64,000 nucleotides of DNA. Origin: Rhynchopus sp. YZ270_cl-10 (Eukaryota > Euglenozoa > Diplonemea > Diplonemida > Diplonemidae). Below, in pieces: positions 10,623 to 20,583 of the stretch. The position numbers and the translations under genes are program-made. The stretch is taken from the NCBI GenBank assembly GCA_964035575.1, contig OZ037910.1, positions 1,214,001-1,278,000 of the forward strand. The letters are read 5' to 3'. Within the stretch, counting starts at the first letter, position 1. Each line of letters starts with the position of its first letter. Under the pieces are notes generated by a model. It did not search any database, had not been told where the DNA came from, and saw nothing but the letters and a program-made list of their open reading frames with translations.

Positions 10623-12209
10623 TTTCCACTGTAACCTACCAAGGTATGCGTGACGCTGACCACGCGGTAATATTGGTCCTTGGACAATTTTTTCAAAAAA
10701 TTCAAAAATAAAATTAAAATAAAAATAGAACGAACAGCCCGCTCTTGACTGTTGTTGATGCGCGTATAGATCAACCCCCCCCTTTTCCACGTCTACGTGA
10801 GGGTTGTGAGGTAACTAAAAAAGCACGTCGAGGCGAAGTCCTCTTTTTTAGCAACTGTTCTCCATTTCTATCATGTCTCGGGCAGGTGTGCGTTTTGTGT
10901 GTTACCTTCTTCCTCACTTTTTCAAGATTCTGGTGATGGACTTCAGAGGCGATTTGCACACGGTCCAAACACAATTCTTTTGAATCACACGACATATCTA
11001 TGCTGTTTGCTGGAAATAACCGGAATATGTTTTTTCTAATAAGTTTTTACGGGATTTTTTTTCTGTTTTATTTTCCTTTTCTTTACGAGTAAATACATTC
11101 TTTTTCGGCCAAATTACTGAACAAGGATGCGCAACCGACTCTTTATTTTCATTTGTTCATTTTTGTCTTTTCCTTTTTTCCCCCTCCCCTGTACTGTTCT
11201 GGGTATATTCCACTTTTTGTTCACATCTGTCGTTTTGTGACATTCAATTTGTCTATGTTCTCCACAAATTGTATGATCGAGAAAAAAAAATCGGGGCGTT
11301 CGCGAGTACTGAAAAATTGAAAAAAATGGGGTAAATGACCGCGAATAGGATGTTTTTTTTTGATTTTTGATTTTTTTTTGTACACCTGCCAGCCACCTCA
11401 TGTGCGCAAAAAATGAGGCACTTTTTTCGTTTTTCTTCTTGATTTGTTTGTAAACGCCCTTCCCATACCCCATATCTCTGACCGCTTGTGTGTGTGTGTG
11501 TTTTGTTTTTTTGAGGTGACTAAACAGCTTAGGTTCATCTGATCAACCTGTTTTTATTTTCATTTTTTCATTTTCATTTTTTTTGAAATTGTCCCCCAAC
11601 CCCCCACCGTGTCAAATTTCTTTCACATCCCGAAGACAATATTGTCAAAGTACGATATTTTGTTTTTTTGTTGTTCCACACAACCGCTCCTCAGATGTTA
11701 CGTTTTATTCACCAAGAGAGTTAGCTGTACCCTCAATAGCGAACATTAGGTTGCAAAGGACGAGAACAGAAACAGAGCTTGACTGATGGGGGTTAAGTGT
11801 AACGTGGTGTCACCTCTAGTGTTGAAAGACTCAAGAGGTCCGTAAAACCCCCCCCGCAGATATTGTGCTTTCATCCGGATGACTAGCATCGTGCGTGGGT
11901 CAGTCGGAGGTGCCTGCACTCAACAACTACAGTTTTATGCGTTTTTACGGGCTTTGTTGAGAAGCCAATCTAGGAAATATTCAGACCAACGAACCCTTCG
12001 TATTTAGTGACCAACGAGGTGTAGTATCAGTTCTGACGGTCGCCAATCAAACAGGAGGGTTTTACTATTTTTTGGTGCCTGCATCTGAGGAGTTTTTGCA
12101 CTTTTAACTTCATTTTCTTTAGATGCACGCGCACGCGAGGTACACTGTGTTTTTTCGTCTCTGTTTTTTTTTCTTTTCTTTTCTTCTATTTTCGCGTTGT
12201 GGTGACGAA

Positions 12210-12754
12210 CAGGGGACATTAGTATGCCGGTGTGCCGGTGTGGCCACACCGGCTAAGCCGGTGTGGGATTTTGAGAAAAAAAAAAAAAAAAAAAAAAGAA
12301 AAAGGCGGTTTTTTGAATTTTTTTCTGAATTTTATCTCCTCATACAAGGCTACAACCACATCTGTAGCGGTTTCTTATGTGCATGTGACCCCACCATAAA
12401 GACCAATCGGTCCGTTCAATCAAAAGAAATAGATGTTCGCAACTCTCATAAAAAAGTAGCGTACCGTGCGCCTGCGGCGCAGCTAAAAATGACGAGCGGT
12501 AGCCCACAGCTCTACCCTATGCCATAGTCACAGCTACCTTTACCATAGTTTGGCTATAAAAGCGTGCGATTTTATGTCACAATTTTTGAAATGTTGCGTA
12601 CCGTGGCTTCGCCAGAAAAGTTTTGATGTCATATGGTTAGACAAGGGCGCGGAGGGGAAAGAGTTGTGGAGGTCTCTGCCGAAAATGCGTGGGGAAAAAA
12701 AAATTGGCTCACACCGGCTTTTTTTTCAAAATCTCAAACTACCAATGTCCCCTG
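12210..12754. mobile_element. hAT-type non-autonomous element (MITE) with 8-bp target duplication
   Basis: The ends CAGGGGACATTAGTA and, in reverse complement, CAGGGGACATTGGTA form terminal inverted repeats. They are flanked by a perfect 8-bp duplication GTGACGAA at 12202-12209 and 12755-12762, the hallmark length for hAT elements. The CAGGG start also fits hAT. Sub-terminal ACACCGGCTTAGCCGGTGT-like palindromes lie next to the left end, with a related CACACCGGCTT at the right. An internal module GTAGCGTACCGTGCGCCTGC recurs in the element at 41260-41951. No transposase ORF is present. Confidence 0.85.
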
Positions 12755-13380
12755 GTGACGAAACTTTTCGAAAAAAAAAAACCTGTTACAAAAAACTTGG
12801 CTCGAAGTTGTGTATTGCCGATTGCTTCTTGTCTATTCCAACATAAAATCTTTGTGACGAAGCCGTGAAGGGTTTGGGCCTCATCTTTACTCAAAGCTTT
12901 TCTCTTTTTTAATCTCCTTTTTTAAGTTTACATTTTAGTTCTAAAAACAACCACTGCGACGGTACATTCTTTTTTTTTTTTTGTGCCCCTTTTTTTTTCT
13001 TCAAAAAGTTGCACGTTCCCCACACCGTTTGCACCTTCAACGCTTCAACTTTTCATTTTTCATTTCCGGCTGAGATACGTTTTAGCACGTTTCAACTACT
13101 CTTTTTTTTTTACGGGTACGTGGGTAAGAGGGCAGGGGCGTATTGGGAAGAACGTTGCTCATGCACAGAGGTGAGAGGTTAATGCAGGGCTGTTCCAAAC
13201 AATGAAAAAAAAAAAAAAAAGAACGCAAGGAGAGGGAACTCCTTTGGGGAAGGGGGAAGTGGGGGTGGGGCTGGGAAAGTAAACCTCAACCCAAAGAAGG
13301 AAACAATAAAATACAAAAAAAATGGGGGGGCAAAAAAAAGGGGGCAACATGGACGGATCCTCGACACAACAAAAAAAATA

Positions 13381-13434
13381 TAGTGGAGTTCATCCTCGGG
13401 GGTGTCTACACTAATACAACCAAGTTTTCAAAAA
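13381..13434 (+). repeat. Dispersed repeat family 3, best-preserved copy
   Basis: It has TAGTGGAG, a short variable spacer, GGGGGTGTCTACACTAATACAACCAAGTTTTC and a long A run. It is nearly identical to 22625-22677 in the conserved half. Confidence 0.65.
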
Positions 13435-13623
13435 AAAAAAAAAAAAAAAAAAAAAGACACAAAACAATCTCCCCACTCTTCCCCCAAAACAAGAAAACTT
13501 CTTTTTGTTTAAAAAATATGTCTAAAAAACCCGCAAAACTATTATGCAATATAAAACGCACCACTCCACTCCCTCTTTCCACAACCTTCTTCCCCCTTCC
13601 CCTCCCTCTTTAGCATTTAGATG

Positions 13624-13917
13624 TAAACCACGAAATGGATCGTAGAACTGCATGGTTGGATTGTCCACCCTCCCCCCGGTGCATTATCGCACACCATTAT
13701 CGCATGCATGTAATCATTATCGCTCCCGTAGAAGGGTTTTGGTCGTGCGAGAGTGAGCGAGAATGAGCGATATAATTTTTCGTCAGACCAGAATTGTGCG
13801 AGAATGCGAAAATTCGAGAATGCGACTCGCATCGGGTTTACAGCTATTGTACCCAACAGCACCCTACACTGTTTCACGAGATGGATTTTTTTTTTTTTTT
13901 GTATTTCAACTTTGAAA
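13624..13917 (+). repeat. Repeat shared with the POLA2 intron (copy A)
   Basis: The left part (CCACGAAATGGATCGTAG, then CTGCATGGTTGG and CCCCCGGT) and the right part (ACACTGTT, then TTGTATTTCAA and CAACTTTG) match a shorter copy at 25498-25608. Copy A carries about 180 extra internal bases with ATTATCGC and GAGAATGCGA motifs. It overlaps the 5' flank of the aminotransferase gene. Confidence 0.5.
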
Positions 13918-13979
13918 CGCTCCTCTCTTTAACCAACACTTTACTTTCACCTTCTCTCTCCAGGGACTTTTTTAACAAC

Positions 13980-15380
13980 ATGCCTCCCACACCCACACCT
14001 ACACCTACACCTCCCCCTGCTGTTCAGTTTGGGTCCTTCTTTAACAAGCCTGTAGAGGAGTTGCAGGCCTTGGAAGGGGGTGATGCAGAGTACTGGGCGG
14101 GGTGTGGGCTGGAGGCAGGAGGGTTGCTAGAGGAGCTGGAGGCTTCTGTGGGGGAAGGGTGGGTGCGGGGGTGGGCACATTGGAGGTGGCCGGTGTTGCA
14201 GAGTGGGTTTACTTTTGTGAACCATGGTGCCTTTGGTGCGGCACTGCCACCCCTCTCAGCACTGCAGCAGCGCTTTGCAGAAATCCAACAACGTCAGCCC
14301 CTCATCTTCTTCGACCGCATCCTCTTCCCCTTTGCCGTGCACGCACAGCGCCGTCTCGCACGCTACCTACACTGCACCCCCGCACTCCCCCTGCTTCTCT
14401 TCCCCAACGCAACGTACGCATTGAACTGTATCCTTCAAAACCTCGCAAAAAGGCAGCCAAAATGCGTCATTTTCAGCACAACATACGGCGCTGTGAAGAA
14501 AATGGCGAGGCACTACTTTGGCGACGCGAATGTGCATACCGTTGACATCAGCATTGCGGACGCATTGGGATGGTCTACTGAAGGGGATGCGGTGGAGTGT
14601 GTTGCAAGGAGGCTGCCTGTGTTTGGGGAGGATGTGCGTTGTGTGTATCTGCTTGAGGCGATAAGTAGTAATTCTGCAGTGTGCTGGCCGTATGGTGAGA
14701 TTGCGGTGAAGATCAAAGAGCGGCATCGCAACAGTTATGTTGTTGTCGATGCGGCGCATGAGTGTGGGCAGATGCGTGCTAACATGGAAAACATCTTTGC
14801 AGACGGTGCGGTCGATGCTTGGGTAGGTAATGGGCACAAATGGCTTGCCTGCCCTTCGGGTGTAGGCTTCGCTGTGCTTCGGGGGTCGGATGCGGAGGTG
14901 ACGGCCCCTCTGGTGGTCTCGCATGGGAGTGACGGTGTGCAGTCGCTCAGCGCATCTGTGTTGTGGCATGGCCATGTGTCGTACACGGCGTGGCTGGCGG
15001 TGCCCTGGGTGTTGGACTTTTGGGAGGCAGAGGGGCGTAACGTGGCAAAGTACCTTGCCTTCACAGGCGAGGCGGCCGTCCGGCTGCTGCAGGAGATGTG
15101 GGGTGGTGGTGGTGGTGGTGCCACGTTGCACGCCGCAGTCGCTGCACCGCTCCTGCGTCTCGTGGAGCTGCCTGTGGAGCTTGCAACCCACTTCCCAGAG
15201 GCAGCAGGGCTGCAAGACCTTCTGCACCACACCTACAAAATAGAGTGTCCCATCAAGAAGCTGGATGGGCGGCTCTTCGTCCGTATCAGCGTTTTCCTCT
15301 ACAATACTGTGTCTGACTTCGAACGGCTTGGTAACGCAGTAAACGCGATTCTGCGGGACAAAACGGCTGCCAAGTTGTGA
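13980..15380 (+). CDS. Class V PLP-dependent aminotransferase (isopenicillin-N-epimerase / cysteine-desulfurase-like)
   Basis: One exon, 466 aa. The opening FVNHGAFGAALP and the Arg-rich RILFPFAVHAQRRLARYL are typical of the epimerase-like branch of class V aminotransferases. FPNATYALNCIL forms part of the cofactor pocket. VVVDAAHECGQM supplies the Asp that pairs with the pyridine nitrogen. WVGNGHKWLACP contains the Schiff-base lysine (K287). Substrate cannot be told from sequence; members act on amino acids such as ergothioneine or cysteine derivatives. ATG 13980 follows a strong polypyrimidine-AG (CTTCTCTCTCCAG) by about 18 nt; the in-frame extension upstream lies in a repeat and was rejected. 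No obvious targeting peptide, only a Thr/Pro run at the N-terminus. Confidence 0.85.
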   Translation: MPPTPTPTPTPPPAVQFGSFFNKPVEELQALEGGDAEYWAGCGLEAGGLLEELEASVGEGWVRGWAHWRWPVLQSGFTFVNHGAFGAALPPLSALQQRFAEIQQRQPLIFFDRILFPFAVHAQRRLARYLHCTPALPLLLFPNATYALNCILQNLAKRQPKCVIFSTTYGAVKKMARHYFGDANVHTVDISIADALGWSTEGDAVECVARRLPVFGEDVRCVYLLEAISSNSAVCWPYGEIAVKIKERHRNSYVVVDAAHECGQMRANMENIFADGAVDAWVGNGHKWLACPSGVGFAVLRGSDAEVTAPLVVSHGSDGVQSLSASVLWHGHVSYTAWLAVPWVLDFWEAEGRNVAKYLAFTGEAAVRLLQEMWGGGGGGATLHAAVAAPLLRLVELPVELATHFPEAAGLQDLLHHTYKIECPIKKLDGRLFVRISVFLYNTVSDFERLGNAVNAILRDKTAAKL

Positions 15381-15393
15381 AAAAAAAATATTA

Positions 15394-15779
15394 GGGCACG
15401 GTAATTTTTTTTCTTGGTAAGCGTCAGAGCACTTCTCAAAAAAAAGTACGCACGCACGCAAAAAAAAATTATGAGTGGTGAAAAAAATTATAGAGGAAAA
15501 TTACAGTGGGGGAAATACAGGTACCAAAAATATTTTCCCACCAATTTTTGCCCACAAAAAATCGGGGGAAATTTTTTTTGATTTCGGCTCTCAGGAGTCT
15601 GTGTGTGCTGTGATGGGGTCAATTTGCGCTGAAAAATGTACATTTTTTACCTAAAATACATTGTTGAGTTATTGAGGGCCCCCCTTTATAATTTTTTTTT
15701 CTGCATAATTTTTTCCCCTGGAATCTCAAAAAAAAAGTACGCACGCAGACGCTTACCAAAAATAAAAATTACCGTGCCC
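15394..15779. mobile_element. PIF/Harbinger (Tourist)-like MITE
   Basis: 32-bp terminal inverted repeats begin GGGCACGGTAATTTTT and end GGTAAGCGTC, with 2 mismatches between ends. A TTA trinucleotide flanks each end (15391-15393 and 15780-15782). A 3-bp TTA target and GGG-type ends are characteristic of PIF/Harbinger elements. Inside each end, a CTCAAAAAAAAGTACGCACG motif occurs in direct orientation. No transposase. It begins 13 bases after the aminotransferase stop. Confidence 0.8.
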
Positions 15780-16024
15780 TTAGTTTTTTTTGAAGAGGTA
15801 CCAAAAAAAGGTGAAAAATGCTCAGAGTGTGTGTGTTATTTTGTTGACCTTTTTTTGGCCTCAAAGAGGTTTCCTCTTCACTAGCCAGGTGCCACTGCAG
15901 TCTGCCCTCCTGCGCACTGTTGTGGATGCAGTGTCTGTCGATGTGCTGTCTACACACCCTCCCCCAAAATCCCGCACAACACAACCACAGTAACAACAGA
16001 AAAAGGGAATTCAAACACAAAATC

Positions 16025-17365
16025 ATGGATCTGAATGTGGAGTTTTGCGACGAGACACACGTGATTGAGGTGGCTCTGGCTGACACAGTGGAGCACATGC
16101 GGCGGAAGGTGGCGTCTGCAGTGGGGCTGCCTGAAGACAGCTTTGACATGAAGTTCAGAGACGAAGCGATGGGCGAAGGAGCGGACATGACGCAGCTGAG
16201 TGCTGGGGACACAATTGTGGTGAAGAAGTCGATGAAGTTTGCAGCCATAGCAGCGCTTCGTGCGTTGGGTGAGACCGACCTGACGGAAGAGCGGTTGGAG
16301 GAGGTGGAGGATCCTGAGGTTGCGTGTTTGCTTCTGCAGGCGGAGGTTACGACTGTCATTCCTGGGTGGTTCTTGTGTCAGTCATCGTTAACGCGACTTG
16401 ATCTGAGTGCTGTGTCGACTGTCACGCAGATTGAGGGCTGCTTCCTCCAGAACTGCAGGAGTTTGACAGCTGTCGACTTGTCTTCTTTCAACAGTCTCAC
16501 GCACGTTGGGAGCGGCTTCTTCAATGGGTGCAGGAGTTTAACATCTCTCGTCTTGCCTTCACTCAACAGTCTCACGCACGTTGAGGACTGCTTCCTCCAG
16601 AATTGCACCAGTTTAGCATCTCTCAACTTGCCTTCACTCAACAGTCTCACGCACGTCGGGGGCGGCTTCCTCAATAGGTGCACCAGTTTAACATCTCTCG
16701 ACTTGCCTTCGCTCAACAATCTCACGTACGTTGGGATCGCCTTCCTCCAGGACTGCACCAGTTTAACATCTCTCGACTTGTCTTCACTCAATAGTCTCAC
16801 GAACGTTGAGGACAACTTCCTCTACAACTGCACGAGTTTAACAGCTGTCAACTTGTCGTCACTCAACAGTCTCACGCACGTTGGGAAAGGCTTCCTCGCT
16901 GGGTGCAAGAGTTTAACATCTCTCAACTTGCCTTCGCTCAATAGTCTCACGGGCGTTGGGGACAGCTTCCTACAGAACTGCAGCAGTTTAACCTCTCTCG
17001 ACTTACCTTCACTAAACAGGCTCACGTACGTTGAGGACCACTTCCTCCAAGGGTGCACGAGTTTAACAGCTGTCGACTTATCTTCACTCAACAGTATCAC
17101 GCGCGTTGGGGACGACTTCCTCCGCAACTGTGCCAGTTTAACATCTCTCGATTTATCTTCACTCGAGTACGTTGCACACTTTGGCCAGCGCTCTTTCAAC
17201 GAGTGTACAAGCTTACAAACGATCCACCTCTCTGGGTGCAGTGCTGCTGTGTCGCGCGCTGTGGAGGAGGCAGGCTTGAGTGATCTTGTTGTGGAGGCAC
17301 GTCCGAAACGGAAGCGAGACGAATCACCTGAGGAAGACTGCAAGCGACCGAGACTGTCGCAGTGA
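16025..17365 (+). CDS. Ubiquitin-like domain plus BspA-type leucine-rich repeat protein
   Basis: One exon, 446 aa. Residues 1-68 (LNVEFCDETHVIEVALADTV to AGDTIVVKK) have the length and hydrophobic pattern of a ubiquitin-like fold. From about 118 to 400 there are roughly eleven 25-residue repeats of the kind CTSLTSLDLPSLNSLTHVGD plus FLQN, the BspA-like (LRR_5/TpLRR) pattern. The matching DNA repeats of 75 bp are very similar, so they expanded recently or are homogenised. The tail is basic (KRKRDE, KRPRLSQ), perhaps a nuclear signal. The ATG was chosen as the first in frame after an ACAACCACAG leader; an upstream GTG extension is not supported. Similar LRR proteins form large families in bodonids and trypanosomatids. 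Role unknown. Confidence 0.78.
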   Translation: MDLNVEFCDETHVIEVALADTVEHMRRKVASAVGLPEDSFDMKFRDEAMGEGADMTQLSAGDTIVVKKSMKFAAIAALRALGETDLTEERLEEVEDPEVACLLLQAEVTTVIPGWFLCQSSLTRLDLSAVSTVTQIEGCFLQNCRSLTAVDLSSFNSLTHVGSGFFNGCRSLTSLVLPSLNSLTHVEDCFLQNCTSLASLNLPSLNSLTHVGGGFLNRCTSLTSLDLPSLNNLTYVGIAFLQDCTSLTSLDLSSLNSLTNVEDNFLYNCTSLTAVNLSSLNSLTHVGKGFLAGCKSLTSLNLPSLNSLTGVGDSFLQNCSSLTSLDLPSLNRLTYVEDHFLQGCTSLTAVDLSSLNSITRVGDDFLRNCASLTSLDLSSLEYVAHFGQRSFNECTSLQTIHLSGCSAAVSRAVEEAGLSDLVVEARPKRKRDESPEEDCKRPRLSQ

Positions 17366-17737
17366 CGTCCGCACAGCCCTGTTGGTGCAAGGTGGTGCAG
17401 TGCTTTGCGTTGTGCTTGGTGCGGTGTCGTGATGCTGCACAGCGCTTCCTCAGGAGGGACGCCACATGCGGGGTGCAAGACAGACAGTGGGAGCGTATTG
17501 CAGTAATAAAAATATCATCACAGAATCTTTATTACACACTTTACGCACAAACAAACCTTCCTCCTCTCACCACCTCGCTAACTCCAAGACGGTTGGTGCC
17601 CTCTCCGACCCGCACAAATAGTATAAACCAACGAAAATAAAATCACCCCTATTTTTCCATATTTTTTTTGCCGATTTTCCCCTTTCCCACCACTGAAATA
17701 GGGCGTTATTTTGATTACACTAAATAGCTGCAAAGAA
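17366..17737. other. Spacer
   Basis: An intergenic stretch with no ORF of note. The last 100 bases are T-rich with several AG sites before the rhomboid gene's ATG. No repeat recognised. Confidence 0.5.
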
Positions 17738-18631
17738 ATGCTACGTGGGTACAATGCCACACAGCTCCTGACCGGAGCCCTTATAGGCGGGCGTGTGTCG
17801 CCTGCACTGAGCCAGAAGAGGGCTTTTCGGGAGAGCCGGTGTTGTCTGGCAAAGCCTCCTGCACCCAACTCCGACCCGACGGAGGAGCTCAAGCGGAAGC
17901 TGGCACAGCTGAAGAGGAACGCTGAGATGAATATGAGAAATTCGCCGACCGCGCAACAGATGAAATCGACGGTGAACGGTGTGTGGCGGACGGTGGATCT
18001 GAAGCTTGCGGAGTACGGCTTCACAAACGGCGGCGTCACTGACAGCGACGCGAACATGATCCGCTACCTCATATCTGCGATGATTGTGCTGTACCTCGTC
18101 TTCTTCATCTCCCCCTTGAGCGTGCGGCAATGGTTCATGGAGAACATCCTCCTCACCTCGCGCAATGGTGGTCGTATATACCCTTTGTTTACCTCCCTCT
18201 TCGTGCACACAGAGGTGTTAAGCCTTTTGTTTTCGTGCCTGATAATTTACAGTGTTGCGCCGATGTTGATGAGGAGCGTCGGGCGGGCGCACTTCTGGAG
18301 GGTGCTGTTTGGTGCTGGGGTTGCGAGCAATGCGTTCTTTAGCATGAAGGAGGCGAATGTGTTTTCGGGGTGGGCGCCGTCGATGTCGTTCCAGGCGGGC
18401 ATGAGCTCTGGCTGCTCCGCGCTGATTGCGATGTCGTGCCTGCTGACACCGCACCAGACAGTACAGTTCTTCTTCTTCCCTGTCACGGCAATCTACATCG
18501 CATACGGTATTCTCGCCTATGACATGATCACCTTCATCCTTGCCCTCGGCGGCGGACGCCCAAACCACTGTGGTGGTGGCCTCTTCGCTGGTGCCTACTG
18601 GTACGCCGTTCTCGGCCAAAAAACCCTCTAG
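17738..18631 (+). CDS. Rhomboid-family intramembrane serine protease, probably mitochondrial
   Basis: One exon, 297 aa. Residues 1-35 are basic and lack acidic residues (MLRGYNATQLLTGALIGGRV), suggesting a mitochondrial presequence. From residue 108 several hydrophobic segments follow. GCSALIAM in one helix matches the GxS catalytic-serine motif, and about 50 residues on, NHCGGGLFAGAYW supplies the catalytic His helix, as in PARL-type rhomboids (HxGGxxxG). A WR-like loop (HFWRVLFGAG) also fits. The usual GxSG is GCSA here, a tolerated variant. PARL-type enzymes cut inner-membrane proteins in mitochondrial quality control; that role is inferred. ATG 17738 is the first in frame. Confidence 0.8.
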   Translation: MLRGYNATQLLTGALIGGRVSPALSQKRAFRESRCCLAKPPAPNSDPTEELKRKLAQLKRNAEMNMRNSPTAQQMKSTVNGVWRTVDLKLAEYGFTNGGVTDSDANMIRYLISAMIVLYLVFFISPLSVRQWFMENILLTSRNGGRIYPLFTSLFVHTEVLSLLFSCLIIYSVAPMLMRSVGRAHFWRVLFGAGVASNAFFSMKEANVFSGWAPSMSFQAGMSSGCSALIAMSCLLTPHQTVQFFFFPVTAIYIAYGILAYDMITFILALGGGRPNHCGGGLFAGAYWYAVLGQKTL

Positions 18632-18844
18632 AAATTCAATGAGACTCAAACAGACTCAAAAAAGACGCAAAAAAAAAAACGCTTCACTGATGTGAAAAAA
18701 AGGGAAAATATATGGGGAAGCATAGGGATCGGTATAAAACGAACCCCATCTTATAGGTTTTTTGTGGATACTAAAAAAACCCCCTTTTTTTTTACAGACC
18801 AACACAAAAACCGGGGATTTTTTTTTTACCCCGGCAAATGTAAG

Positions 18845-19411
18845 ATGTCAAAGTTCTCAAGGTTAAAAAAGGCGAAGACGCTTCCGAAGAAGCACGACCC
18901 CTGGCAGTTGCTGGGTGTGGAGAAGGGGGTTGGGCCGAAGGAGCTGAAGTCTGCGTTCCAGCGGGCTGCAAAACGGCACCACCCCGACGCGCAGGGGGGG
19001 TCTGCGGAGATGTTTATGGCAGTACAGCGGGCACATGAGAGTGTCAAGCAGTTGGAGGCATCTGTGTTCTCCGCAGAGAGACGGGGTATGGACTCATCAA
19101 GTTCACGCATGGGAGACAAGGTACGTCTACGGTCGTCAAGCGTGGTGAAGCGTGCACGCAACCCTCGCCTCCACATCCTCAAGGAGAAACATGAGATAGA
19201 CGGCAAAGGCAATGTGCAGCTCAATGCCGAGTCCTACGAGAAAGTCTCCCGCGCCATGCTAGACCAGGAGCGCTTCACACACTCTGAAGTCTACGGCTCA
19301 ACCGATCCACGCCTCATGGCCATCATGGTGTTCTCTCTGTTCACGTTAGTCTGCGGAATCCTTCGGATAGGAGAGGAAGAAGAGAAGAAGGCAAAGGGTG
19401 TGCTGTTGTAG
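18845..19411 (+). CDS. Short J-domain protein with a C-terminal membrane anchor
   Basis: One exon, 188 aa. A J domain spans about residues 20-75: DPWQLLGVEKGVGPKELKSA, then KRHHPDAQGG with the essential HPD at 46-48, which stimulates Hsp70 ATPase. The middle is basic and of low complexity. Near the end LMAIMVFSLFTLVCGILRIG can cross a membrane, leaving a short charged tail. This order (J domain first, tail anchor last) recalls DNAJC30-type mitochondrial proteins, but no closer assignment is possible. The upstream in-frame extension is T-rich and passes a likely acceptor (TTTTTTTTACAG), so ATG 18845 was taken. Confidence 0.8.
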   Translation: MSKFSRLKKAKTLPKKHDPWQLLGVEKGVGPKELKSAFQRAAKRHHPDAQGGSAEMFMAVQRAHESVKQLEASVFSAERRGMDSSSSRMGDKVRLRSSSVVKRARNPRLHILKEKHEIDGKGNVQLNAESYEKVSRAMLDQERFTHSEVYGSTDPRLMAIMVFSLFTLVCGILRIGEEEEKKAKGVLL

Positions 19412-19536
19412 AAACAGTGTGGACACATTTCAACGATAATGTGCATTCAGAACGAAAAAAAATAGAGACTATTTTTAGGATTTTGTGTTTTGTCATCACC
19501 ACCACCTAACAGAATCCCCCCCCCCTCCATTTCATC

Positions 19537-20583
19537 ATGAGTGAGCAGCAGTCCCTCATCCCCGGCGGTGCCCCCCCGCAGCAGTACAACCAGCCCCCCG
19601 TGAACCCCTATGTCGACCCGCAGCAGCCGCCACCCGGCCCACCGCAGCCGTACGCACAGCCGCCCCCACAGCCGCCCATGCCTGTGGAGAACGTGCAGCA
19701 GCCGCAGTACCCCGTGCAGCAGGCGCCCCCAGGGCAGGCCATGGAGGGTCCTGCCTCCACGCTTGTGCAGTACATTGGTGGTGTGCAGAAGTTTGCGATC
19801 AAGGAGCGTGTCAACAAGCTTGAGGTGCTCTCCGACATGGTCGGCTGCTGTTTCAACCAGGAGAACACCTACGATGTGTTCGACGCGGTGCAGGGGTCGA
19901 AGCTGATGGAGGTGAAGGAAGAGAGCGACGGCTGCATGCGGTGCCTCTGCAAGCCGCACCACGCGCACCAGCTGCACTTCAAGGACCCCTATGGCGTGCA
20001 CGTCATGACCGTGGACAAGCCGTTCAAGTGTGCAGGATGCTGCCCTGCGTGGGGAGGCTGCTGCCAGCAGGAGTCGACGCTGTTCAACGGCATGAGTGTC
20101 GACGACCAGCACACAATGGGGTCGACGAAGGAGCCGTGCTGTGGAGGCATCTGCATCCCGAAGATGGAGGTCTTCGAGGGGACGAGCGAGGAGGAGTTTG
20201 CAGTGATCGAGGGGCCGTGCTGCTGCTTCGGTGGGTTCACCGAGTTCTGCTTTGACCAGCCCTTCCACGTGAAGAACGCAAGCGGCGGCGAGCTTGCCGA
20301 GATCATCAAGGAGAGACCAAGGGACGCACAGCAGGCACTCACAGAGCTTGTCTCGGACGCCGACATCTACACCCTCTCCTACAGCGCGCAGACCACACCC
20401 AACCAGAAGGCCGTCCTCCTCTCCTCCCTTCTCCTCCTCGACTACATGTTCTTCGAGACCAAGAAGCCCTGGGAATGCAACCCCCTCACCAAAAGCTGGT
20501 CCATCACCTGCTGCCACATGTACCTTTGTGGTATGTACTGCCCTATCAAGTGTGGCAGCGGTGAGGGACAGGATAACAACTAA
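19537..20583 (+). CDS. Phospholipid scramblase family protein
   Basis: One exon, 348 aa. The N-terminal 70 residues are Pro/Gln-rich (repeats of QPPP, PPPQPP), as in animal PLSCR proteins, where this part binds partners. From about 80 on comes the scramblase core: ASTLVQYIGGVQKFAIKERV, EVLSDMVGCCFNQENTYDVFD, then Cys-rich strands (CKPHH, CAGCCPAWGGCCQQ, CCGGICIPKMEVFEG) and a hydrophobic C-terminal segment (QKAVLLSSLLLLDYMFFETKKPWE). In animals these proteins move phospholipids between membrane leaflets in response to calcium, or act in the nucleus. The many cysteines suggest palmitoylation. The start lies 22 nt after ACCACCTAACAG. Confidence 0.85.
   Translation: MSEQQSLIPGGAPPQQYNQPPVNPYVDPQQPPPGPPQPYAQPPPQPPMPVENVQQPQYPVQQAPPGQAMEGPASTLVQYIGGVQKFAIKERVNKLEVLSDMVGCCFNQENTYDVFDAVQGSKLMEVKEESDGCMRCLCKPHHAHQLHFKDPYGVHVMTVDKPFKCAGCCPAWGGCCQQESTLFNGMSVDDQHTMGSTKEPCCGGICIPKMEVFEGTSEEEFAVIEGPCCCFGGFTEFCFDQPFHVKNASGGELAEIIKERPRDAQQALTELVSDADIYTLSYSAQTTPNQKAVLLSSLLLLDYMFFETKKPWECNPLTKSWSITCCHMYLCGMYCPIKCGSGEGQDNN

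Larger units (their letters stand above)
9168..13979. other. 4.8 kb gene-free spacer with hairpins and dispersed repeats
   Basis: There is no ORF of convincing composition. Contents in order: paired hairpins (9530-9986), one copy of the CTAAGC hairpin repeat (10318-10363), a copy of the CTACACTA repeat (10571-10622), a decayed CTAAGC-type copy (11513-11550), a TGCCTGC repeat copy (12074-12112), a hAT-type MITE (12210-12754), a second CTACACTA copy (13381-13434) and a repeat shared with the POLA2 intron (13624-13917). The rest is T- and A-rich filler. Confidence 0.6.
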
